The notes below the pieces were generated by a model. The model was given only the letters and a program-made list of their open reading frames with translations, did not search any database and was not told where the DNA came from. Source: VAZQ01 sp035263865 (GTDB taxonomy: Bacteria > Pseudomonadota > Alphaproteobacteria > Rhizobiales > Xanthobacteraceae). From it: DNA of 64,000 nucleotides. The DNA lies in contig DATFQX010000204.1 of NCBI GenBank assembly GCA_035263865.1, forward strand, positions 31,011-95,010. The letters are read 5' to 3'. This document shows, piece by piece, positions 27,206-35,825 of this stretch (position 1 is the stretch's first letter; the number at the start of each line of letters is the position of its first letter). The translations under genes were made by a program, and so were the position numbers.

Positions 27206-29038
27206 ATGAACGTCGTCGAGCGAGACGCTGCGCGCGCCATCGGATCGGCGGTTGGCGAGCCGCAGCGCGCCGCAGTGCCCGCCTCCGAGCACCAGCAAGG
27301 CCGCAGGCTCAAGCCGCTGCTGTCGCTTCTGCCCTATATCGCGCGCTATCGTTGGCGCGCGAGCGCCGCGCTCATCGCGCTGTTGGTCGCCGCGGTAACT
27401 ACGCTGCTCGTGCCGATCGCGGTCCGGCGCATGATCGATTTCGGGTTTTCGCGCGAAAGCGCGAATCTCATCGACAGCTATTTCGCCGTCATGATTGCCA
27501 TCGTGGCGGTGCTCGCATTGGCAAGCGCCTCGCGTTTCTATCTCGTCACCACACTGGGCGAGCGCATCGTTGCCGACTTGCGCGAGGGGGTATTTGGTCA
27601 CCTTGTTTCGCTCTCGCTCGCCTATTTTGATGAAGCCAAGAGTGGAGAACTCGTCTCCCGCCTCACCGCTGATACGACGCAAATCAAGGCCGCGGTCGGC
27701 GCCTCGGTTTCGATCGCGTTGCGCAATTCCGTGCTGTTCGTCGGCGCAGCGGCCATGATGGTCGTCACCAGTCCTCGGCTCTCCGCCTTCGTGCTTGCAG
27801 CCATACCCATCATCGTGCTTCCGCTCTACGGCTTCGGCCGCGCTGTGCGCCGTCGCTCGCGGTCGGCGCAAGACACGCTTGCCGAGGCCACCGCCTATGC
27901 GTCCGAGATGATAGGCGGGGTGCGCGTGCTTCAAGCCTTCACCAATGAGGCGCTGGCCAGGAGCCGCTTCGGCGCCGCGGTCGAGCGCGCCTTCCGTGCC
28001 GCGCAGCATTCGATCGAGACGCGGGCGATCCTCACTGCGGTTGCGATCTTCCTCGTTTTCGCGAGCGTGGTCATTGTGCTGTGGATTGGCGCGCAGGACG
28101 TGCTCACTGGCCGCATGAGCGCCGGGCGGCTGTCGCAGTTCGTGCTTTATGCCGTGTTCGCCGCCGCTGGTCTCGGCCAGCTCTCGGAGGTCTGGGGTGA
28201 GCTGTCACAAGCATCGGGGGGGGCAGAGCGCTTATTCGAGATCTTGAACTTGCAGCCGGCGATCGTGCCGCCGGCGCGGCCGGTCGGGTTGCCGGACCCC
28301 CCGCGCGGCGAAGTTGATTTTGTGGACGTTCGTTTTTCCTATCCCGCACGCTCGACGATTTCGGCGCTCGATGGCGTGTCATTTTCCGTGCGGCAGGGCG
28401 AAAGGGTTGCGATCGTCGGCCCGTCCGGAGCCGGCAAGAGCACCATCTTTCATTTGATTTTGCGGTTCTATGATGCGACCTCCGGGGTGGCCAAGTTCGA
28501 TGGAGTGCCGCTCGTCGATGTTGATCCACTTGCTTTACGCCGGCGCATCGCGCTGGTGCCGCAGGAGGCGGTCGTGTTTGCCGCCTCGATCCGCGAAAAC
28601 ATCCGTTTCGGCCGGCCCGCCGCGAGCGACCCGGAGGTCGAGCGCGCCGCCGAGCTCGCGCACGCACTGGAATTCATCGGGGTGCTGCCGGAAAAGTTCG
28701 ACACGATCGTCGGCGAGCGCGGAGTGACCCTGTCGGGTGGCGAGCGTCAGCGCATCGCCATCGCGCGCGCTATCCTGCGCGCGGCGCCGCTTCTCTTGCT
28801 CGACGAGGCGACGTCGGCGCTCGATGCCGAGAGCGAGACCCTGGTGAGGGACGCGCTCGGGCGGCTGATGCAGAGCCGCACGACCCTCGTCATCGCGCAC
28901 CGTCTCGCAACCGTGCTCTCCTGCGACCGCATTCTGGTCATGGAGACGGGCCGAATCGTCGAAGAGGGCACTCATGAAAAGCTTGTCGCCGCCGGCGGCC
29001 TCTACGCGCGCTTGGCGCGGTTGCAGTTCCACGCCTGA
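27206..29038 (+). CDS. ABC exporter, fused permease-ATPase (MsbA/ABCB type)
   Basis: 610 residues. Six transmembrane helices in the first ~330 residues, then a nucleotide-binding domain with Walker A GPSGAGKST, signature LSGGERQRIAIARA, Walker B LLLLDEATSALD and the switch His in IAHRLA. It works as a homodimer in the inner membrane. The order next to rpmE is usual in rhizobia; the substrate (lipid, lipid-linked sugar or drug) is not predictable. The ribosome site before the ATG at 27206 is weak, so the start may shift by a few codons. Confidence 0.85.
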   Translation: MNVVERDAARAIGSAVGEPQRAAVPASEHQQGRRLKPLLSLLPYIARYRWRASAALIALLVAAVTTLLVPIAVRRMIDFGFSRESANLIDSYFAVMIAIVAVLALASASRFYLVTTLGERIVADLREGVFGHLVSLSLAYFDEAKSGELVSRLTADTTQIKAAVGASVSIALRNSVLFVGAAAMMVVTSPRLSAFVLAAIPIIVLPLYGFGRAVRRRSRSAQDTLAEATAYASEMIGGVRVLQAFTNEALARSRFGAAVERAFRAAQHSIETRAILTAVAIFLVFASVVIVLWIGAQDVLTGRMSAGRLSQFVLYAVFAAAGLGQLSEVWGELSQASGGAERLFEILNLQPAIVPPARPVGLPDPPRGEVDFVDVRFSYPARSTISALDGVSFSVRQGERVAIVGPSGAGKSTIFHLILRFYDATSGVAKFDGVPLVDVDPLALRRRIALVPQEAVVFAASIRENIRFGRPAASDPEVERAAELAHALEFIGVLPEKFDTIVGERGVTLSGGERQRIAIARAILRAAPLLLLDEATSALDAESETLVRDALGRLMQSRTTLVIAHRLATVLSCDRILVMETGRIVEEGTHEKLVAAGGLYARLARLQFHA

Positions 29039-29108
29039 CGTCGGTGTGCTGTGGGCTCGTCTGCGGACCGAAAACTCAGCAACAAATGAGCTAGTCCGCC
29101 TGCCGCCG

Positions 29109-29606
29109 TCAGGGCCGCCAGCTCATCTTGTGAACTGGCGCACCCGAACGCCAATTGAGGGCTTCGCCGGAGATGACGAAGCCGTGCTTTTCATAAAAGC
29201 GAACGGCGCGCGCATTGTCCTTGTTGACGTGCAAGTCGAGGCCGGCGGGCGATATCCGCTTGGCTTCGTCGAGGAGAGCGGAGGCGACCCCTAGTCCCCA
29301 AGCCTCGGGAGCGACTACTGTCTGATCTATATCGAGGGTGCACGGATCGACCGTGACGAAGCCGAGCATTTTCCCGTCCGCTTCCGCCACCGTGATCGTG
29401 GTCGCCGGTACGATCTCCTCGCGCCAGCGTTGGCGCCACCAGTCGACCCGCTCGTGGAAATTGATGTGAGGGTAGGCAATTTGCCATGTGCGCCGCCACA
29501 ATTCGATCGCCGCGGCTTCATCGGCGGGCGTATAGCGGCGAAGCGCAAAAGACGCGGCCACCATCGCATCTGAGGCGACAGAAATGCGCTGGCTCCTCTG
29601 CGACAC
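29109..29606 (-). CDS. GNAT-family N-acetyltransferase
   Basis: 165 residues. Compact GNAT fold: LRRYTPADEAAAIELWRRTW at the start, VVAPEAWGLGVASALLDEAK for acetyl-CoA binding (a weak Q/RxxGxG/A motif), and DNARAVRFYEKHGF near the end. The GTG at 29606 begins 4 bases after the motor-pair gene stop at 29611; an ATG at 29564 also fits. The tight spacing suggests one operon with the two upstream genes. Substrate unknown. Confidence 0.75.
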   Translation of the reverse strand: MSQRSQRISVASDAMVAASFALRRYTPADEAAAIELWRRTWQIAYPHINFHERVDWWRQRWREEIVPATTITVAEADGKMLGFVTVDPCTLDIDQTVVAPEAWGLGVASALLDEAKRISPAGLDLHVNKDNARAVRFYEKHGFVISGEALNWRSGAPVHKMSWRP

Positions 29607-29610
29607 GCGC

Positions 29611-30627
29611 TCACCGCTCCGTCAGCTTGAGCTCGATGCGGCGGTTGCGGCTATACGCCTCCTCGGTCTTGTCGGCATCAATCGGCTGGAACTCGCCAAA
29701 ACCGGCGGCGACGAGCCGCTGCGGCGAGACTCCCTTGCCGATGAGGTACTGCACGACCGAGATAGCCCGGGCGACCGAAAGTTCCCAATTGTTCTTGAAC
29801 TGTAGACTATTGATCGACCGCACGTCGGTGTGGCCATCGACGCGCAGTACCCAGGGGATTTCCCCCGGAATCTTCTTTTCCAGTTCGAGCAGGGCGGTGG
29901 CCAGTCCGTCTAGTTCGGCGCGACCTTCCGGATTGTCGAGAGTAGCCTTGGCGGTCTCGAAGAAAACTTCCGACTGGAACACGAAGCGGTCCCCGACGAT
30001 GCGAATGTCGGGTCGATTGCCGAGAATGACGCGCAGTCGGCCGAAGAAATCCGAACGGTATCGCGAAAGTTCTTGCACCCGCTGCGCGAGCGCCACGTTA
30101 AGCCGCTGGCCGAGATCGGCGATGCGATTTTGCGCTTCCTTGTCGCGCTTTTCGCTTGCATCGAGCGCTTCTTCGAGGGCGGAGAGCTGGCGTCGGAGCG
30201 CCGCGATCTGCTGGTTGAGTACCTCGACCTGCGCCAGCGCGCGGGTGCTGAGCCGTCGCTCCGCGTCGAGTTGGCCGCTGAGCTCTGCAGCCTTGCCCTC
30301 TCCGCCGCCGGTACCCTCGAAAAGACCCTTGTAGCGGTCGCGTTCGCCCTCAGTCGTCGCCAAGCTCGAGCGCATCAGCGAGAGCTGCTCCTCGAGGTCG
30401 AGTTTGCCGGATTTTTCGAGCGATAGAAGCTCCGTGAGCTGCGCGATCTGTGCGTTGAGGCGGTTGAGGGCGGTGTCCTTGCCAGTGACTTCCTGGGTCA
30501 AATAGAACTGCACGAAAAGGAACACCGTCAGCAGGAAGATGATACCGAGGATGAACGACGACAATACGTCGACGAATCCGGGCCAGTAGTTCATGCCGCT
30601 GTCGCGGCGGGCGCGTGCGAGAGCCAT
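29611..30627 (-). CDS. MotB/OmpA-like peptidoglycan-binding stator protein
   Basis: 338 residues. A single N-terminal helix (about 13-45) carries Asp20 in NYWPGFVDVLSSF, the position of the proton-binding Asp of MotB and ExbD. A long Glu/Gln/Leu-rich coiled coil (about 45-185) follows, then a C-terminal OmpA/Pal domain (VLRVDGHTDVRSI, then NNWELSVARAISVVQYL and AGFGEFQPI, NRRIELKL) that binds peptidoglycan. With the next gene it should form an ion-driven membrane motor. It is neither flagellar (no flagellar genes nearby) nor the Tol pair, which is elsewhere in the window. Confidence 0.8.
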   Translation of the reverse strand: MALARARRDSGMNYWPGFVDVLSSFILGIIFLLTVFLFVQFYLTQEVTGKDTALNRLNAQIAQLTELLSLEKSGKLDLEEQLSLMRSSLATTEGERDRYKGLFEGTGGGEGKAAELSGQLDAERRLSTRALAQVEVLNQQIAALRRQLSALEEALDASEKRDKEAQNRIADLGQRLNVALAQRVQELSRYRSDFFGRLRVILGNRPDIRIVGDRFVFQSEVFFETAKATLDNPEGRAELDGLATALLELEKKIPGEIPWVLRVDGHTDVRSINSLQFKNNWELSVARAISVVQYLIGKGVSPQRLVAAGFGEFQPIDADKTEEAYSRNRRIELKLTER

Positions 30628-30655
30628 TGGATCCTACTTACGCTTTCTTCGCTAA

Positions 30656-31651
30656 TTACTTATTGACGTTTTCGCGCACCAGGATTTCGAGCAGCCGCCG
30701 CACCTCGCGATGCTGCTGGGCCTGCGAATCGACCCAGTCTCGGATCATCTGTTGCTCGCTGCGCATGTGGTGCACCAGCCCCTGAATCGCTTCCGCGAGA
30801 TTGGCCATGGCGGTCGTGGTGGCCCGGCTCGATCCGCCCTCGGTGATTGCCTCCCGCAGTCGCTCGATGGCGATGCGCAAATCGCCCGGGACCGCGCCCG
30901 ATGTGGGCGCGGCTGCGTCCCCGCCGACGCCGAGATCGCGCACGGTGGTGGAGAGCCAATCCTCGAGTTCAATATAGAAGCGGTTCTGCGCCTGGCTGGT
31001 CTGCAAGTCGAGAAAGCCGAGCACGAGCGAGCCCGCAAGTCCAAACAGCGAGGCCGAGAACGCAATGCCGATGCCGCCGAGTGGGGCGGCGAGCCCTTCT
31101 TTGAGCGACTCGAATATGGCACCCGCATCGCCGCCGGGCTTGAGGCTGTTGATCACGCTGCCGATCGAGCCCATGGTCTCGATCAATCCCCAGAATGTGC
31201 CAAGCAGCCCAAGGAACACGAGCAAGCCGGTCATGTAGCGCGATGTGTCGCGCGCCTCGTCCAAGCGGGTCGCGATCGAATCGAGGATGCCGCGCATCAT
31301 CTGCGCCGAGATCGCCATGCGGCCGATGCGGTCGCGCAGCAGCGCGGCCATGGGCGCGAGGAGCACCGGCGCACGTTCGACCGCCAGACCGGGGTCCGCG
31401 AGCCTGAATCCATTCACCCAATCGATCTCGGGGAACAGGCGAATCACCAGCCAGAACGCGCGCGCGATCCCGACGGCGAGCACGAAGATGATCACGGTAT
31501 TGAGGGCGGGATTGGCGAGAAACGCTGCCCAGATCTGCTTGTACAGCACGATCACGATCAGCGCGAAAAGGGTGAGGAACACCACCATCCAGACGAGAAA
31601 AATCCGGGGTGACGACAACTTAAATGGGTCGATGTCTTGCGCCATGGCCAT
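30656..31651 (-). CDS. MotA/TolQ/ExbB-like ion-channel subunit
   Basis: 331 residues. Two helices in the first ~70 residues, then a cytoplasmic segment, a TolQ/ExbB-type pair of helices (TGLLVFLGLLGTFWGLIETMGSIG and APLGGIGIAFSASLFGLAGSLVLGFL) and a ~110-residue soluble C-terminal tail. The GLLGTFWGL motif is the family signature. It is 28 bases upstream of the MotB-like gene, so the two form an operon and presumably a 5:2 stator complex. Role unknown; conserved pairs like this occur in rhizobia near the inositol-phosphatase gene. Confidence 0.8.
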   Translation of the reverse strand: MAMAQDIDPFKLSSPRIFLVWMVVFLTLFALIVIVLYKQIWAAFLANPALNTVIIFVLAVGIARAFWLVIRLFPEIDWVNGFRLADPGLAVERAPVLLAPMAALLRDRIGRMAISAQMMRGILDSIATRLDEARDTSRYMTGLLVFLGLLGTFWGLIETMGSIGSVINSLKPGGDAGAIFESLKEGLAAPLGGIGIAFSASLFGLAGSLVLGFLDLQTSQAQNRFYIELEDWLSTTVRDLGVGGDAAAPTSGAVPGDLRIAIERLREAITEGGSSRATTTAMANLAEAIQGLVHHMRSEQQMIRDWVDSQAQQHREVRRLLEILVRENVNK

Positions 31652-31757
31652 CAGCGCCCCTTAACTCGACTTACAATAAGGCACGGCCGCGGCGGACGAA
31701 AGATCGTGGCGCGCGGGACGCTTAGCGAAGTGGGGTCCGTGTGACCTCCGCGGGCCG

Positions 31758-32582
31758 TCATGCCGAGGAGTGCCGCGCGGTCGATGGGCCGCGCAGCGCC
31801 TCTCTGAGCGTCCGCAACATGTGACCGTGAATATCCTCGTTGGCCGCGAGGATGCCGCCCGTATTGATCATGTCGTCGCGCCCGTTGAGATCGGTAACGA
31901 AGCCGCCTGCTTCGCGCACCAACGCGATCCCCGCCGCCATGTCCCAGGGCGAAAGGCCGCGCTCCCAATAGGCGTCGAGACGGCCGGCCGCAACCCAGGC
32001 GAGGTCGAGCGCGGCAGCGCCGAACCGCCGCAGTCCGGCGACCCTGTCCTGCACCGTGTGGTGTTCGCTACGCGTGAGTTCCACGTCGCCCCGACTTGGA
32101 TGCGGAAGCGCGCAGGCGACCACCGCGTCGGCAAGACGCTTGCGCGCCGCTACCCGCAGCCGCTGGTCATTGAGGAAAGCGCCTTTGCCGCGCTCGGCGG
32201 TGAAAAGCTCGTCAGTGATCGGATTGTAAACGAGGCCGGCCACGATCGTTCCTTCGCGCTCGAGCCCGATCGAGATGGCAAAATGCGGAATCCCGTGCAG
32301 AAAGTTCAGCGTGCCATCGAGAGGGTCGACGATCCAGCGATGCGTCTTGTCGCTGCCTTCGCGTGCGCCGCCTTCTTCGCCCAGAAAGCCATAGCCGGGC
32401 CGCGCATGCTCGAGCTCCTCGCGCAAGATTTCCTCCGCGCGCTGATCCGCAGCGGTTACGAAATTGGCCTGCCCTTTGAGGGAGGACTGCAGGTGCTCAA
32501 TTTCGCCGAAGTCGCGCTTGAGCGTGCGGCTCGCCTTGCGCGCGGCCTTGATCATCACGTTGAGGAGGGCGGAGCGAAGCAT
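31758..32582 (-). CDS. inositol monophosphatase family protein
   Basis: 274 residues. The metal-binding motifs are complete: GFLGEEGG (Glu), WIVDPLDGTLNFLHGIPHF and the late LSPWDMAAGIALVREAGG. A lithium-sensitive-type Mg-dependent phosphatase of the SuhB class. It may act on inositol-1-phosphate or a related sugar phosphate; SuhB also has an RNA polymerase role in E. coli, but that cannot be assumed here. Confidence 0.85.
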   Translation of the reverse strand: MLRSALLNVMIKAARKASRTLKRDFGEIEHLQSSLKGQANFVTAADQRAEEILREELEHARPGYGFLGEEGGAREGSDKTHRWIVDPLDGTLNFLHGIPHFAISIGLEREGTIVAGLVYNPITDELFTAERGKGAFLNDQRLRVAARKRLADAVVACALPHPSRGDVELTRSEHHTVQDRVAGLRRFGAAALDLAWVAAGRLDAYWERGLSPWDMAAGIALVREAGGFVTDLNGRDDMINTGGILAANEDIHGHMLRTLREALRGPSTARHSSA

Positions 32583-32802
32583 AGTCGGTCGCGCGACGAA
32601 AACCCCGATATGTGCATAGGCGCCAAGTTAAGAAGCTTATCCAGCCAGCATGCGGGGCTTGACCACCCATCTCCTCGCGAAAGCCTTCTTGTTGCAAGGA
32701 CGGATGGATCGCCCGGCTCAAGGCAGCAAGGACTACCTAAATTAGCTTCCACCCGCGCAGGCGAGCATGGCGGCTGCGGTCTGCCCGCTGACAGGCATTG
32801 CG

Positions 32803-33834
32803 TCAAGAGCGGGACTGGCGCAGCTCTTTCAGGGCATCGACCCAGGGTTTTGCCGCCTTTTCGCCGGCGGCACGAACGTCCGGTGGCTGCTGCTGCACAA
32901 ACATATCCAGCGGGACGTCGCTCACGCCGCCGGCTTTAGCGATGATATGCCATTTGATCGCCTGCACCGGATTGGCCTGCGCTCCCCGACCGACTGCAAG
33001 AACGTTGGCAAGACGGTTTTGCGCAACCGGATTGCCCTTGCGCGCCGCTTTGGCCAACAAGATTGCCGCCAGCTGTTCGTTCTTGGTCACACCCGTTCCA
33101 TTGAACAGCGCAATTGCGTATTCGACCTGCGCATCGGTGTTGTCGGCGAGCGAGGCCGCCGCCAGCAGGCGGGCCGCCTCGACCGGATCCTTTGGGACGC
33201 CGCGGCCTTCCTTGTGCAAGGTTGCGAGCGCGTACTGGGCTTCCGGATTTCCGACCTGGGCAGCGCTGCGGAAGAGTTGCGCGGCGCGCGCAAAATCCTG
33301 CGGGAACAATTGACCTTCCATATAGAGGAGACCCAGATCATATGCGGCGGCAACCTGCCCCAACTTGGCCGCAGCGGCGAGCAATTTGGCTCCCTCCTCG
33401 CGGCTCGAGGGCTCGATGCGCCCACTGAAGTGGAACATGGCGAGCGCGAACATCGCCTCGCGATCGCCCCGCTCCGCGGCCAGGCGGTACCAGTCGGCCG
33501 CTTTCTTGTCGTCGTGCTTGACGCCCAGCCCGTTGGCGTAGAGCTCGCCCAGCAGCGTCATCGCCTTGATGTCCTTCATTTCCTCGACTCGGCGGGTCGC
33601 GGCTGAAAAGGCCGTGATGTAGTAGCCGCGTTGGTAGGCCCCGTACGCGAGATCGAGTTCGCGCCGCCCTAGGGATGGCGCTGGCGCCGGCTGCTCCGCT
33701 GCGGGGGTGCGCGGTTTTGCGACCGATTTCGCAGCCGGCTGCATAGGGGGAGGCTGGCTCGCTCCCTGTGCCGCGGCAGACGCGATGCCGCCCGCCGCGA
33801 GGGCGAGCGCAAGCAGGAGAGCGTCGCTTTTCAT
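32803..33834 (-). CDS. exported Sel1-repeat (TPR-like) protein
   Basis: 343 residues. Signal peptide (about 1-22, ending ASAAA), a Pro/Ala-rich linker, then about six Sel1 repeats of ~36 residues (for example AMTLLGELYANGLGVKHDDKKAADWY and AQYALATLHKEGRGVPKD). These make a protein-binding superhelix, probably periplasmic. The ATG overlaps the stop of the thiE-like gene by 4 bases, giving translational coupling with no obvious functional link. Confidence 0.75.
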   Translation of the reverse strand: MKSDALLLALALAAGGIASAAAQGASQPPPMQPAAKSVAKPRTPAAEQPAPAPSLGRRELDLAYGAYQRGYYITAFSAATRRVEEMKDIKAMTLLGELYANGLGVKHDDKKAADWYRLAAERGDREAMFALAMFHFSGRIEPSSREEGAKLLAAAAKLGQVAAAYDLGLLYMEGQLFPQDFARAAQLFRSAAQVGNPEAQYALATLHKEGRGVPKDPVEAARLLAAASLADNTDAQVEYAIALFNGTGVTKNEQLAAILLAKAARKGNPVAQNRLANVLAVGRGAQANPVQAIKWHIIAKAGGVSDVPLDMFVQQQPPDVRAAGEKAAKPWVDALKELRQSRS

Positions 33835-34487
33835 GCGACCGTCTCCGCAAGAGCGAGTCGTCGCGCCGCGTCCGCAACGGCCGCTGCACCGCCCCGCTCA
33901 TCGCCGAAAATGCAATCTCCGACCGCGACGAAATCCGCTCCGGCGGAGGCCAGTGGCCTGACCTCATCCAGCGAGGCGGCAAATCCCACGCAGGGGATTT
34001 CGAACAGTTCGGCCCACCACGCCACCCGCTCGGCAACGGCCTCGAAGGAAGGCCGCCGGCCGTTCGCATCAGGCTCGCCGAACATGACGTAATCGGCACC
34101 GGCATCGCCCGCGAGCATGGCCTCGTGGCGGGTCATGAGCCGGCCGCAGCCAGCGATGTGCGCAGGCTTAAGAATCGGCAGCCCCGCCGCGAGGGCCTCG
34201 ACTCCGCCGAGGTGCGCGCCATCGGCGCCGGCGCGCACCGCAATCTCGGCATCCCCGTCGAGGAGAAGGGCAGCCCCCTTATTCTGCACCGTTGGCGCGA
34301 TCGATTTGGCATGGTCCGCGCGCACGGCCTCCTCGTCCTGCGGCAGGCGCAACAGCACGGCGGCTATGTCAGCCGCGGCAAGCGCTTCGGCGAGTCGGTC
34401 CGCGAGCCCCGCAGGATCCTGCGGGGTCACGAGATAAAGGCGCGCAGCCGGGCGCCTCGGTTCGGCCTGTTTCCCTCGGAACGCCAT
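33831..34487 (-). CDS. thiamine phosphate synthase family protein (ThiE-like)
   Basis: 218 residues, a (beta/alpha)8 protein beginning ARLYLVTPQD. The ThiE segments GADGAHLGG and ADYVMFGE and FVAVGDCIF are recognisable. However, the pyrophosphate-binding strand, normally QLREK, reads LLRLPQ, so the Lys is lost. It may be a degenerate or regulatory TenI/ThiE paralogue rather than the true enzyme. I see no TPP riboswitch upstream and no other thi gene nearby. Coupled to the Sel1 gene downstream. Confidence 0.65.
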   Translation of the reverse strand: MAFRGKQAEPRRPAARLYLVTPQDPAGLADRLAEALAAADIAAVLLRLPQDEEAVRADHAKSIAPTVQNKGAALLLDGDAEIAVRAGADGAHLGGVEALAAGLPILKPAHIAGCGRLMTRHEAMLAGDAGADYVMFGEPDANGRRPSFEAVAERVAWWAELFEIPCVGFAASLDEVRPLASAGADFVAVGDCIFGDERGGAAAVADAARRLALAETVA

Positions 34488-34722
34488 TGAAAGTCGATTG
34501 CCCTCGCAATCGGGCAGTTTGGGGGCATTTATAGAGGCTCAACCCTACGAGACGGTAAAAGGACCGCGTGATGCGGCTCGGGCAGGGTTGGGCCTCAAGG
34601 TTGGCGCAGCGCACGTGCACAATGCCGCGGGCACTAGCGCCAAGATGAAACCCACGGCACGGTTCCGACGCGCGTTGGCGCACGAGCTCTGCGAGCCACC
34701 GGCCCCGATCGGCAGCTGTCGC

Positions 34723-35748
34723 TTACGCCGCCTTCCTTTCCAAATCCTGCTTCCATTGCCCGCGCGTCGCCAGGCTATTCATCATTGCGCGGTGAGTGAA
34801 GGCCCGCTGAGCGGCGGCGACGTTTTCGCTCCTGCCCGACCAAGCCTTTTGCGGCGCCGCCTGCAGCGCGCGGCCGTAGCTGAACGTGAGCCGCCACGGA
34901 ACGCCGCCGATGCGGTTCATGGCATCTAGATGCGCGGTCGCTTCCTCGTCGGACTGGCCGCCGGAAAGAAAAGCGATGCCGGGCACCGCGGCGGGCACGC
35001 AAGCCTTGAGCACTCGCACGGTCTTCTCCGCCACCTCCTCGACGCTGGCGCGGTTCTTCGCCTTTTTGCCGGCAATCACCATGTTGGGCTTGAGCACCAT
35101 GCCTTCGAGCGTCACCTTCTGATAATAAAGCTGCTCGAACACGGTCTTTAGCACCCACTCTGTGATCACATAGCAGCGTTGGGCATCGTGATCGCCGTCC
35201 ATCAGAACCTCCGGCTCCACGATCGGAACGATGCCCTGCTCCTGGCAAAGCGCGGCGTATCGCGCGAGCGCATTTGCGTTGGTCATGATCGCTGCGTAGC
35301 TCGGAATATCGGGGCCGATGTCGATCACCGCGCGCCACTTGGCGAATTTGGCGCCGAGCCCGCGATATTCGACAAGGCGCTCACGCAGACCGTCAAGCCC
35401 CTCGGTGATCACTTCGCCGGGACAGAATGGTAACGGCTTCGTGCCCTTGTCGACCTTAATGCCTGGGATCGCGCCCGAGTTCTCGATCACCTTGATCAGC
35501 GGAGTGCCGTCCTTGGCGTCCTGCCGAATGGTCTCATCGTAAAGGATGACACCGGAAATGCATTTCGACATGGCCTCCGACGAGCGAAAGAGTAGCTCGC
35601 GGTAGTCACGTCGACTATCGGCCGTCGATTCTATCCCGATCGCATCGAAGCGCTTTTTGATGGTGCCGGACGATTCGTCGGCGGCAAGAATGCCGTGGCC
35701 CGGTGCGACCATGGCCCGGGCGACCTTGTTGAGTTCAGCAAGGTTCAT
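34723..35748 (-). CDS. fba: fructose-bisphosphate aldolase, class I
   Basis: 341 residues. The eukaryotic-like class I enzyme, which uses a Schiff-base Lys and no metal: LAADESSGTIKKRFD near the start, VEPEVLMDGDHD in the middle, then GMVLKPNMV with the Schiff-base Lys. It cleaves or makes fructose-1,6-bisphosphate. Start at 35748 with GAGGAGG upstream. It closes the tkt-gap-pgk-fba cluster, which serves glycolysis/gluconeogenesis and, in autotrophs, the Calvin cycle. Confidence 0.95.
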   Translation of the reverse strand: MNLAELNKVARAMVAPGHGILAADESSGTIKKRFDAIGIESTADSRRDYRELLFRSSEAMSKCISGVILYDETIRQDAKDGTPLIKVIENSGAIPGIKVDKGTKPLPFCPGEVITEGLDGLRERLVEYRGLGAKFAKWRAVIDIGPDIPSYAAIMTNANALARYAALCQEQGIVPIVEPEVLMDGDHDAQRCYVITEWVLKTVFEQLYYQKVTLEGMVLKPNMVIAGKKAKNRASVEEVAEKTVRVLKACVPAAVPGIAFLSGGQSDEEATAHLDAMNRIGGVPWRLTFSYGRALQAAPQKAWSGRSENVAAAQRAFTHRAMMNSLATRGQWKQDLERKAA

Positions 35749-35825
35749 CGCAACCTCCTCCATCTCGTGGAGCATTCATGGTGATTTTGCTCGCTCTTCA
35801 CGCAGTTGGCAAAGGGCATATCGCT

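Noticed and set aside
29611..31651. Zorya anti-phage defence system
   Set aside because: The MotA/MotB-like pair resembles ZorA/ZorB only at the motor level. No ZorC, ZorD (SNF2 helicase-nuclease) or ZorE-like gene is nearby; the neighbours are housekeeping genes and a GNAT protein.
34488..34722. TPP riboswitch ahead of the thiE-like gene
   Set aside because: The conserved CTGAGA and ACCTGATCTGGATAATGCC elements of the riboswitch are not found.
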